Positions 20,116 through 31,100 of a stretch of DNA of 64,000 bases are shown one piece after another. A program made the translations under genes and the position numbers. The notes beneath the pieces are model-generated. The model saw nothing but the letters and a program-made list of their open reading frames with translations. It was not told where the DNA came from and did no database searches. Each line of letters begins with the position of its first letter. Within the stretch, counting starts at the first letter, position 1. Origin of the DNA: Lachnospiraceae bacterium (GTDB lineage: Bacteria > Bacillota > Clostridia > Lachnospirales > Lachnospiraceae); assembly GCA_015057055.1 (NCBI GenBank), contig SVFE01000002.1:1-64000 (forward strand), written 5' to 3'.

Positions 20116-20159
20116 TGGTTGACCGGAGGCGCAGCTGCGCCTCCGATACAGAAATTATG

Positions 20160-20900
20160 TTAGTACTTATTCGCTGAATAGTCCCTCAAGGCTAGACGAA
20201 GTTGTTTCTCTTTGGAACGGGCGATGCTTAGGCGAGTTCCGTCCATTAATTGCAATTCTCTTGTGTTATTTCTCTTTATGTAACGTAAATTGACGATATA
20301 ACTGTTATGGGCGTATACAAAATGATAGTCCTTTAATCTTTCATATAATACCGCGAGGTTATCTTCACAATATATCGTGGATTCAAATGCATACTGTTGT
20401 GAACTCGGAGCTATGAAAATTCGGGTTTTTGTACGATGATTGGCGATGTGTGTTATCTCGGAAGGAGCCACGCGGATAGAATTATTATGCCAATGCGCGA
20501 ATATGTAGGGTTCGCTTTTTCGTTGTCTCATTTCGTTCATGATAACTTTGAATTCACTGATAATTATGTCGTCGCTAAATCTTTTAATCAAAAAACGAAA
20601 TGGCGTCGTTTTAAAAGATTCCGTGGTAGGGAAAGCGATGCCGGAGCAGAATACCAACAGTGAATTAGGGAAATATTGCCGGAATTTTTCGGCAATTTCG
20701 TCGCCGTGCATTGTCGGGAAAATAATGTCTAAAATCAGTAGATCTACTGTAGAAATATATGGAATTGCATTCAAAAGCTCTTCGCCGGTGTTGTATTCCA
20801 GGAAAGTGATTTCCTCTTTGTTTTCGGTCAACTCAATTAAAATCTGTTTTGTTTTTTCAATATAGTAATTATCATCATCACAAATTGCAATGTAGTACAT
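20160..20900 (-). CDS. AgrA-like response regulator with LytTR domain (copy 2, no adjacent kinase)
   Basis: Same length (246 aa) and strong similarity to the 13505-14245 product, e.g. FPNSLLVFCSG..PTTESFKTTPFRFLIK, AHNSYIVNLRYIKR, LSIARSKEKQL. Confidence 0.92.
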   Translation of the reverse strand: MYYIAICDDDNYYIEKTKQILIELTENKEEITFLEYNTGEELLNAIPYISTVDLLILDIIFPTMHGDEIAEKFRQYFPNSLLVFCSGIAFPTTESFKTTPFRFLIKRFSDDIIISEFKVIMNEMRQRKSEPYIFAHWHNNSIRVAPSEITHIANHRTKTRIFIAPSSQQYAFESTIYCEDNLAVLYERLKDYHFVYAHNSYIVNLRYIKRNNTRELQLMDGTRLSIARSKEKQLRLALRDYSANKY

Positions 20901-20924
20901 GATAATAACCTCCGTAGAATAATG

Positions 20925-21245
20925 CTATTTTGTTTGTAAAAAGGCGTCGATAATAGCGAAAATTCTTTTGCGGTCTGCAGCACTTAATTTCCCGATTTCA
21001 TCAGTATATCTTGTCATTTTCACCTTAAATCCTTGATTAATTACATCTTCCAGTAATTCGTCGGAGGAAGTATTAAGTACATTGACAATTTTGACAAATG
21101 TCTCCAGTCGAGGGGTTTTCACACCTCGTTCAATCATGCCAATATATACGGGAGTCAGACCGGTCTTTTCTGCAAATTCTTCCTGACTCCATGAATATTC
21201 CAATCTTTTTTGACGAATTCGTTTTCCTATTTCCTTTGATTCCAT
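20925..21245 (-). CDS. XRE-family HTH transcriptional regulator
   Basis: IGKRIRQKRLEYSWSQEEFAEKTGLTPVYIGMIERGVKTPRLETFVKIVNVLNTSSDEL. Confidence 0.93.
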   Translation of the reverse strand: MESKEIGKRIRQKRLEYSWSQEEFAEKTGLTPVYIGMIERGVKTPRLETFVKIVNVLNTSSDELLEDVINQGFKVKMTRYTDEIGKLSAADRKRIFAIIDAFLQTK

Positions 21246-21390
21246 AAATTGAAAGACTCCCTATCTGTTATGATTTACTACTATTAGTATAGGTAAAAAG
21301 ATGGAATATAAACACAAACCAAAGGTATCGAAGCAATTCTGTTGGTTTATATAAAAACATAAAAAAATATTAAAAATTAAAAAAAATATG

Positions 21391-21457
21391 CAAAAACCGA
21401 CACTCATTTTACAAAAACCGACACCCTACTTTTATTTTCTTTTTTATGGGTTAGAAT
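21391..21457 (+). promoter_or_regulatory. Predicted LytTR-regulated promoter (site 2) of agrD-agrB-rhs
   Basis: Exact direct repeats caaaaaccgacac at 21391-21403 and 21412-21424 (21-bp offset); TAGAAT -10-like at 21452-21457. Confidence 0.78.
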
Positions 21458-21488
21458 TTAAATGAACTAAAAAAAGGAGGTAAAAGTC

Positions 21489-21629
21489 ATGCATAAATTT
21501 TTGTTTTCATTACTTGGCGTAGTGAATGCGGTTGCATTAATGGCAGTAACTTTTAGTGCAAATTCTGCATGCTGTTGGGTATTCCACCAGCCGGAATTTC
21601 CCGCTGAAGCGAACGCATTTAAAAAGTAA
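21489..21629 (+). CDS. agrD: AgrD-like cyclic lactone autoinducer prepeptide
   Basis: 46 aa, not in ORF track: MHKFLFSLLGVVNAVALMAVTFSANSACCWVFHQPEFPAEANAFKK; amphipathic leader, Cys core followed by HQPEFP; AAGGAGG RBS; abuts agrB. Confidence 0.92.
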   Translation: MHKFLFSLLGVVNAVALMAVTFSANSACCWVFHQPEFPAEANAFKK

Positions 21630-22166
21630 ATGATTACTCGTTTCATTGACAAGATTGTAGAAAGCCAAGTGAAAAACGGAGTACTGGAACAATCTCAGGT
21701 AAATATTTATTCGTATGGATATTATGTGATGATAGAAATGCTGATTAATATCATTACCGGGATTGTTCTGGGTGTACTCTTAAATAAGGTCAAAGGTGTA
21801 TTTTTCTTTTGGTTTCTATTTATTCCGCTCAGGAGTTTTTGCGGTGGCTGGCATGCAAAAAAATCACTGAGCTGTTTTCTTATGTCCAATCTTGTTTTAC
21901 TTTTGGTTTTGTTCTTGGGAGAAATAAAATGGTTGCCCGGATTGGGCCTGGAGCTGATAAACATTATTTTGATTCTAATGCTGTCTCCTGTTGATACGAA
22001 AGCAAAGCCGTTATCAGAAAAAGAAAAGAAACGTTATTGGAATGTCGTGGCTATATTATTAGGAATTCACCTTGTATTATGGATGTGGATTGCGTTAAGA
22101 AAATACATTTATTACACGCACTTTATTGTTTGCGTGAGTTTATTGTGGCAAAAAATCAGAAAGTGA
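21630..22166 (+). CDS. agrB: AgrB-like peptide-processing protease
   Basis: Multi-TM, RSFCGGWHAKKSLSCFLMSN (catalytic His/Cys region). Confidence 0.95.
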   Translation: MITRFIDKIVESQVKNGVLEQSQVNIYSYGYYVMIEMLINIITGIVLGVLLNKVKGVFFFWFLFIPLRSFCGGWHAKKSLSCFLMSNLVLLLVLFLGEIKWLPGLGLELINIILILMLSPVDTKAKPLSEKEKKRYWNVVAILLGIHLVLWMWIALRKYIYYTHFIVCVSLLWQKIRK

Positions 22167-22170
22167 GAAA

Positions 22171-25100
22171 ATGCAGATGACAAAAAGAAAAAAAGTTTTT
22201 TTGAAAAAAAGAACCTTGCTAAGGTGGGCAAAGAGAAGCCTAAGCGGCATACTTGCGGCAGTGACACTGGCGACCTCTTTTGATTACAGTCCTTTGGTGG
22301 TGTATGGAGCAGAAGTCATAGACGCTATCGCTTCTGCCGCATATCATGACAATGCATTTGAGTACGGACTTTTTGTCGGAAGCGAAAGTCAGGGCGTGGA
22401 AATCAATGCAGGGCATTTTTGCCTGGATGGAGATATGCACGGGAATGAGGACTTTGTATATCGCGGAACCGGCATAAACGTTACCGGCAGGTTAGAGACA
22501 GTAGGGGAGATGACCATTTCCGTATCGGACCCGGAGTATGAGGAGCATATCGGAAGCATGAAGGAAGACTGCGCAGTGCTTCCTATGCCGGATATTACGG
22601 AAGAAATCGAAGCGGTTGTGTTAGAGGATTGTCAGCTTTACCATGGCTACGCAGGGTTTTACGGAGAGGAAATTTTAGTATCTACGCCCATCTATGTGGC
22701 AGGTTCTGCGGGAATCGGCTCCGGTGTATTTGAAGGAGACGGCACCTTGTATGCCACAGAAAGCATTTATTATTCCTGCGGGGAAGTAGGAAATCTTAAT
22801 GACGGGAAGGTTCTGTTTGTAGCCGAAAACGGAAACATTCAAATCAATGCTTCCAATACCACATTAAACGGAATCCTGTATGCACCCAGGGGAAATGTAA
22901 CGATTACCGGAGAAAATGTGACCATCAACGGACGCATCATTGCAAACAGTTTCCACTTTTACGGAAGTAACTTAAATATCGTGGTGGGAGAGGATGATTT
23001 AAGCCTTTTGACACCGTATTTGGAAGAGGAGGACAAGGCGCCGGTAGCGATGCTTTTTGGCCCGGAGTATGTGCTGCGGGGAGAAACCGGAGTTGCTTAT
23101 GTTACGTTAAACGATGCAAGTACTTCGCCGGATGGAGATGCCCTTTTAAAGGAGCTTTGTGTGTCCTTTGACAGTGACGGTGACGGAAGTTATGAGACGG
23201 TGGTGTTCCAAAAAGCGGGAGAGAGTGGAGCGCAGGAATTTACGCTGGGTACACCGGGACAGTATAGAGCAAGCATAACCGTTACGGAGGATACCGAGAA
23301 CGGACTTTCTGACAGTACAGATTTTTATTTTGAAGTGTTAAATCAGGCACCCACGGTAAGCGGAAGGATTTTACCGGAGCGGAGCCTTAACGTGGTGCGC
23401 CTGATCGGGGAAAATGACACGGGAGACGAGACCGTGGAAGGGACCCTTTCCTCTTTGAGAGAAGATGGTTATGAGGTGTCCTATGTAGAATACGCCCTTA
23501 GCGGAAACCGGGTGGTTACCATGGCAGAGCAACAGAGCATTGCCATGAACGAAGATATCAGTACAGCAGGAGAAGAGGCTGACGAGGATGGGATGCCCGG
23601 GGCATCGGAAGAAACCGGTTCTTCCGGAAATGCAGGCGGCGTAGAAAGCGAACATACCGGCGATGCCGGCAACGGCATTGTATTAACCGGCAATACGCTT
23701 TATGGGGAAGACCATACCTACGCCCTGTCTTGGGAAATGATGGAAGGAGCCCAAACAGAAGGTTTCCGGCTTCTTCGAAGACAGGAGGACGGTGCTTATA
23801 CCAGTATCTCTACCTGGGACGGAGAGAGACAGATTCGGGTGTTAAATGTTTATCCTGAAAACGGTGTGAGAGATACCTTTACCCAGTGGATGCAAAGTCC
23901 CCTTGGAAATACGGGAATTCGGGCAGACCATGGTCTGTTTGATATTACTGCGGTGTATCTTGTTGACTTTAATGCCAGCCCGGAAGCGTATTTGCAGGAT
24001 GAAGAGGGAAGATACCTGTATGATGTTATCTTCTTTGGTGCATCCGACAGCAATGCGGGAAGAGATTTATCGGATGTAGCCGTAGAAGCGGTAGAAGGAC
24101 ACATCGCTGATGGAAGAGGCGTACTCTTTGGCCATGATACGGTGTGTTTGGCAGGCGGAGCCATCCATCCGAATTTTGCTTCTTTTTCAGATGAACTTGG
24201 GATAATCAGTAGTACAAACAATCGGAATACGAGAAGTAATCAGGTAGAAGTGTTAAGGGAAGGGACTTTAACCAGTTATCCGTGGGAAATCAGCGGTACG
24301 CTTATGATTCCGCAGAGTCATACTCAGGGACAGCTTGCAGGAGGTAGTCTTCCGGGAACGGTGTGGATGCGCTATCTGATTACGCCTAGTATCACAGACA
24401 GTGCAACCGGTGCTACCAATGATGCCTACCTTGTCACTAACAATCAGGCGGCTCTGATTCAGACCGGGCATTTAAACGGAAATGCCTCCATTGATGAGCG
24501 AAAAATCCTTGCCAACACCATTTGCTATCTGGCGCAAAGAACGGAGGAGCAGGAAGCAAAGGATGTGACGGCATACGACGAGGCAGCCCCTGTCGTTACC
24601 GGGCTTACCTCTTCTTATACCGACCTTACGTTGACGGGAATGGAAATTTCCATCACCGGGGAGGATAGGGGAACCACCTATACCTACTACGTGGAAGGAA
24701 TCCCTGCCCGGGAAGGGGAAGATGCGGAAAACGCCACGGAGGACGGGGTGTATTATTCCAATACCGTAAGCTATGAATCCATTAGCGGGATGGCAGGCTT
24801 TGTGGTAGAAATCAGTAATTCCATGGCAAGCGGCGATATGGAGGTGACTTACGATGCCGAGGGCAATATCGAAAATCTGCAGCCGGCGGAGAATGGAAGA
24901 CTTACCATAGAGGTTCCTTCGGAGTACATGGGACAGGATTGCTATGTCCATGTATTGGCAGTGGACCATGCAGGAAATGTCAGCGAGGAGCAGGTATTTT
25001 CCCCGGATACCACACCGGAGATTTTTGACCCGGAAGAATTTTTACTTTCCGAGGCGGACTATATCTTGCTGGACGGCGACCATGCATTTGCCTCGGTCTA

Positions 25101-28100
25101 TGAGCAGGCAAGGTTAGAGAAGGCTATCCTAGAGACCGGTGCCTACGTGATTTTGTTAGACGATGAAAATACAGACCGGGATGGCGCGGTATGGGGCGGC
25201 ATCTCAATAGACCTCGTGGTTACCGGCGAAGCAGAGCTTTATGCCCGGATGGCAGAGCGGGAAGAAGAACGGGAAGAGAACTGGCAGGAGCATGCTCTGG
25301 TGGGGGATACCGTAAGCTATGAGGTATTTTACGCTGACCCGGAAGCCGACCCTTGCTATGCGGTGCGATATGGTGCTTTGGTAGCGGGCGAAATGATTTA
25401 TGGAGATGCGCCGGAGCTGACCCTCACAGAGCCGGGCACCTATTCCTTTGGCGTACAGGTGCAGGATAATCCGGTGGGCGAATTGGAGGGGCTTAGCGGA
25501 TACCGCTTATGGTCTGAGGAAGTGATGCTCCTTGAAAATGCATCGGTTTCTTACCGCCCGGTGGTGTCTTTATCCGTAACCGCGTCCTACGAAGAGACGA
25601 TTTTTGGATATGAAACTCAGGTTATCCCTGAGGCTTATGTGCCCGGCATGGAGCAGGAAGAAAATCAGGGCATTGCAGAGATTTTGTACTCTTATAAAAG
25701 GGTAGGGGATGCTACGTGGACGGAAGGGGAGCTTCCGGAAGTACTCTCCTACGGAGACGTTTATATAGTAAAAGCAGTGGCGGTAGATACGCGGGGCGTG
25801 GAAAGCCTGCCGGCGGTAGCCATCGTGGATACCTTAAGCGGCGAGGCACCCTTGGTAAGCGGTCACGTGGCACCAATAAAGCAAGTGGAGCTTTTGCTTT
25901 TGGAAGGCGAAATCGGGGAGGAGTCTGCCCTTTTTGCCGGCTTGGAAGCGTTGGAGGCAGAGGGCGTAGCGGTGCTGACAAGAACCCTTTCTTTGGATGA
26001 ATTTCTTTCCATGGGAAGTGTTTTTGAGAAGGAAGGCTCTGCCCGCTATGTGGTTTACCTTGGAGATGCCCTTACGGAGATGGATACGGCAAGGGTATTG
26101 GAAAGGGGCCTGGAAGAAGGGGCAATGGTAACCCTTACCTATGAAGAGGATGCACTACTTAGCACCATCTATGAAGACGCAGAGCGATTGCCGGGAACGA
26201 TAGAAAACGGCATTCTCTTAGGGCAGGAGGTTTCCTTCCATGGTACCTACGAAGCCTTAGAGGAAAGCGGTCTGGCAAATGTCCGCTTTATCGTGGATTA
26301 TCGGGATTTTGTGACGGGAAGAAGTCAGGTTACTACTTTGGAAACAGAGCCGGCATTGGCCCTTCCCGGCGTTTATGATATTTATCTTCAGGTGGCTCCC
26401 ATCTATGAAAACGGAAGCCTTGGAAGCTATGGGGAGATGATTCCCATGGCAGAGGACCTTATGGTCTATGAAAGACCCGAGGCAGAGATGCAGGTTAATC
26501 TTACGGGGGATGCCGAGGATTATCAGACCGTTTTGGCGGAAAGTACCTATGAAAGCGAAGCTTACGGAAACGGCAATGCCATTAGGGAAGAAACCTATGG
26601 TTACATGCTCCTTCCGGCGGCTTCGCTGACAGAAAGTGCGCTGCCGGAAGCGTTGGAACGCGATCGGATTTATGTGGCGTATTATCAGGTGACGGATGGA
26701 AACGGCGTATCTTCCTACCCGGTAGCAGAGATCGTGGATACCCATGGAGTGCCGGTGCCGGATACCACTGCGCCTGCAGTTTATATCGAAAGTCCCGCAG
26801 AGGAAGAAATCCTTGCGGATTACGTAACGGTACTGGGAAGCGTCAGCGATGACGGAGGAGAAGTCAGCTATACCCTTACTCTCTATAACGACGAGGAAGA
26901 GCCGGTATGGCAAAGCAGCGGCAGCGGCACCCATAGCGCAGAGAGTCTTGGAAGCTTTGACACAAGAGGCATGGAAAACGGCTTTTATACCTTATCTCTT
27001 TTGGCTACCGACGAAGCCGGAAACGAAGGCGTAACAAGTGTATCCGTGGTGATTGCACGGCCGCTTATAACCCTGACGGGTGCAGCTATTTCTGAGGATA
27101 CTTTACTTATTTACGGCGAAAAAGATACGGTAAATACCTTGGCAGAAGTAACCTATTCCTATGAAAGAGAAGGAAGTGGGGAGCGAATCGAAGTAGAGCC
27201 TTACGAAGACGGAGAGGCTTTGTTTGGTGTGCCCATCGAGGACTTGGAGGCAGGTACCTACTACTTCTATGCCGTTTCCACGGACGAAAAGGGCTTTGGA
27301 AGTGAAAGCGCGCTTACCATTACTTTGTACGGAACCGGGGAAGAGACGCCGGAAGCAGAAAGTGGGGGGGCATTGCAGCTTTGGTTTGAAGATGTGTACT
27401 TTACGCAGGGAAGCGTCAGCGGAAACGACATGGAGGATAACAGCGCATCGGAGAATTCGGTAAGTGGTAACAGTGCCGGTAACGAAACGGTGAGCGGAAA
27501 TGATGCCGGTGACGAAACGGTAAGTGAAAACGAAGCAGAAGAAGATACGCTCCGTGAAAACGAGGCTAGTCAAAATACCGTCAGCGGAAACAACGTTAAC
27601 AATAACAACGTTAGCGGAAATAACGCCAGCGCAGCCGCGAACGAGGAAAACAACATCAGTGGAGATGAAGGAACAGACGAAGCGGAGGAAGAAACGGCTG
27701 ACGAAGAAGACAGCGAAGAAGATAGCGACAGCAACATAGAAAACAGCGAGGAAGATACTCCGTCAGAGGTAGAAGTGGTTTCGTCAGAAACTACAGTGAC
27801 AAATCCGGAGGAACCCGAAACGGTGAATAAATCCAGAGGGGCAGAAGTAAGCACTGGAAGCAGCAATGAAGAAGATGCAGCAGATGTGGATAGTACCGGT
27901 GATACCGAAGCCTGCGAGGAAGTCCTGTGCATCACCGGCGGATACGTGGCAGAGGAAGCACTTTCCGAGCAAGTATTTACGTTGCAAAACATGGATACCT
28001 TAGAAGAAATCCCGCTTACCATCGAACTGTCCGAGGGAAGCATTACCCTGCTGGCAGAAAAGGATGCCTTGGAAAGCGGTACCTACCGGGTGGAAGGACG

Positions 28101-31100
28101 ATTAAGAGACGAAAGAGGACAGGAGGCTTATGCTTCCATGACCTTTACTCTTACGATGGATAGCGAGACGGAAATCTCTGCGCCCTCTTACGTCTTGCCT
28201 GCCATAGAGGAAGTCCGCCTTCGGGAGGATAACAGCGCCTTAGATATCTTAGGCACAAGGGGCGAGGGCATCACCCTGTCCTACGTGTGTGAAAATACAG
28301 AAACCGGGGAAGAAATCACAGTGGAACTCCCGGAAGAATCGGAAGCAGAAGAAAACCTTCTTGCTTATATCCCTACGGAAGACTTAGAAAGCGGTACGTA
28401 TACCCTTTTTGTTACCATGACGGAGGAAGGCGGCGAAGACGTAGCGGTTTATCATCATACCTTTGCCTATACCAAGGGAAGCAGCGGCAGTCTCTCCTTA
28501 TCGGAAAATAATGCCGGAGAACAGCCGGATACCCCGTCCGAACCGTCAGACCCTACAGACAGCGAGGCACCAAGCCTTAGCTTTTCCATTGAAGATGAAG
28601 ACTTTATTATCACGGAGTATACCCCCATTGTAGGCTCAGTGTCCGATAATAATGCGGTAAGCTATGTGATTACGGCGACGCCGGAAGGAAGCGAGGAGGA
28701 AATCCTTCTCTATGAAGGGGAGGGCGCAGTGGAAGAGGGCGTCCTTGGAGGCATTGACCCGACGCTTTTGGCAAACGGCAGCTACACCATCGCGGTAACG
28801 GCTTATGACGAAGCCGGAAACGTCCGGATGGGAAGCGCCACCTGTCAGATTGACTGTCCTTTAAAGGTCGGAAACATGTTCCTTGGCTTTACGGACCTTG
28901 TGACCACCATGCCCTTTGGACAAATCAGTCTGAGCAGATACTATAACTCTAACAATAAAACCCCCGGTGACTTTGGCTACGGCTGGAGCATGGGGCTTAC
29001 CGGCATGGAGCTTTATGAAAGCCATGACTTATCGGTGGGCTATACCCAGACCATTACCGGTAATGGCCTTAGCACCACCTACGCTTTGCAGGAGACGGTA
29101 TGCCATGACGTGACGGTGCATTATGGAGACGGAAGCACGGACCGCTTCCGGGTTACCTTAAGCCCGGAAAGACAGTCCCTTCGTCCCATTGAATACGTGA
29201 CGGTTGGCTTTACCTGCCTAACCAGCGAGGATGTAACTTTAGCTATCGACGGCAACAATAACGCCCTTTACATGGACGGCCTGCTTCTCTGGGAAGAGGA
29301 AAGCAACCATAACGGCGTAAGCTATGTCCTTACCTTGGAAAACGATACGAAAATATATTTGTCGGAAGCAAGGGGCGTTACCAAAATCGAAGATGCCAAC
29401 GGAAATGTGACGGTAGTTACCGAAGACGGATATTTCTTGGAAAGCAGTTTAAGCGGAAACGGCGCAACCGGTACCGCCATGGGTATCACCTTCCTTCGGG
29501 ACAGCGAAGGCCGCATTACCAGTGCCACCGACCACTTAGGCCATAGCATGAGCTATGTCTATGATACCAACGGAGACCTTGTGGAGGTGATTAACGCTGC
29601 CGGAGAATCGGTAAGCTTTGTCTATGACGATGCCCATAACTTACTTAACATCTATGACCCCATGGGCAACGCGGTGGCACGGAACGAATACGACGAAAAT
29701 GGCAGATTACTCTCCGTAACGGATGCAAGCGGCAATACCGTAACCTACGACCATGACGTGGAAGGCAAGGTAGAAACGGTACGGGATCGAAACGGCAACG
29801 TCACCATTTATACCTACGATAACCAGGGAAATATCTTATCCGAAACCGATGCCTACGGAAATACGGCATACAACACTTATGACGAATACGGAAATGTACT
29901 GACCGAGCAGGATAAGCTGGGAAATCTCACGACATACACATACAATGAGGAAGGAAACTTAATCGGAATCCTTACGCCGGACGGTGTGCGGTCTAATACG
30001 ACGTATGATACTGCCACCAGGGTAGCTACGGTAACTCGAAACGATGTGCTTTTGGCCACCATGACAGCGGATGAGAATGGAAATGTGACTTCGGTTACGG
30101 AAGAGGGCGGCAATACCCTGTCCTTCTCTTACCTTGCAAACGGTCAGTTATCCGGCATCAGTGACAGCTTTGGAGTATGCAACACCTTTACCTATGACGA
30201 GCTTGGAAATGTGACAAGGATGGTAAGCGGGGACGGCACTGCCAATGAATTTACTTACGATACGGCAGGAAATTTAACCGGCCTATCCATTATCGGAACG
30301 GACGGAAGCATCTACCGGGCAGAGTATAGCTATGATGAATTGGGTCGCTTGCTGCAATCTACCGACGAGGAAGGAAATGTCACCAGATACAGCTACGACG
30401 AAAACGGCAACTGCGTAAGTGCCATCGATGCCCTTGGAAGAACCTATGGCTATGCTTACGATTCCATGGGAAATGTCACAATGGTAACCTACCCGGACGG
30501 CACCAGAGAGACCTTTACTTACGACGCAGAAGGCAATCAGCTGACGGCAACGGACCGGACCGGTCTTACGGTAACGGCGACGTATGATGCTTTGGACCGG
30601 ATTACAACGCTGACCTACCCGGACGGTACAAGAGAAACTTATACCTATGACGGCAACGGAAATGTGCTGACTCATGCCGGCATTACGGGAAGTGTAACCG
30701 CCTACGAATACGATGTCAGAAACCGCTTAATTAGCGTAAGCAGTGATAACGGCGGTACCGTAACTTATACCTATAACGAAGCAGGGCAGACCGCTTCCTG
30801 CAGGGATGCGCTGGGAAATACCTACCATTACGAATACGACCTTCGGGGAAATATGACAAGCGTCACCTACCCGGATGGAAGCCATGCATCTGCCACTTAC
30901 GATGAAAGAGGACGGTTAATTTCCGAAACGGATGCTAACGGAAGTACCACGACTTATGCCTATGACATCATGAACCGGGTTACCGGCATTACGGATGCGT
31001 ATGGCACCCAGCACCGTTATACTTACGATACCTTGGGAAATTTAGCTACTGTAACCGACGGAAACGGAAATGTTACCACTTACGAATACGATGCCCTTGG

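Noticed and set aside
25712-27573. Several ORFs of 80-225 aa overlapping the RHS gene on other frames
   Set aside because: The long rhs frame is uninterrupted and codon-consistent; these have no motifs or RBS.
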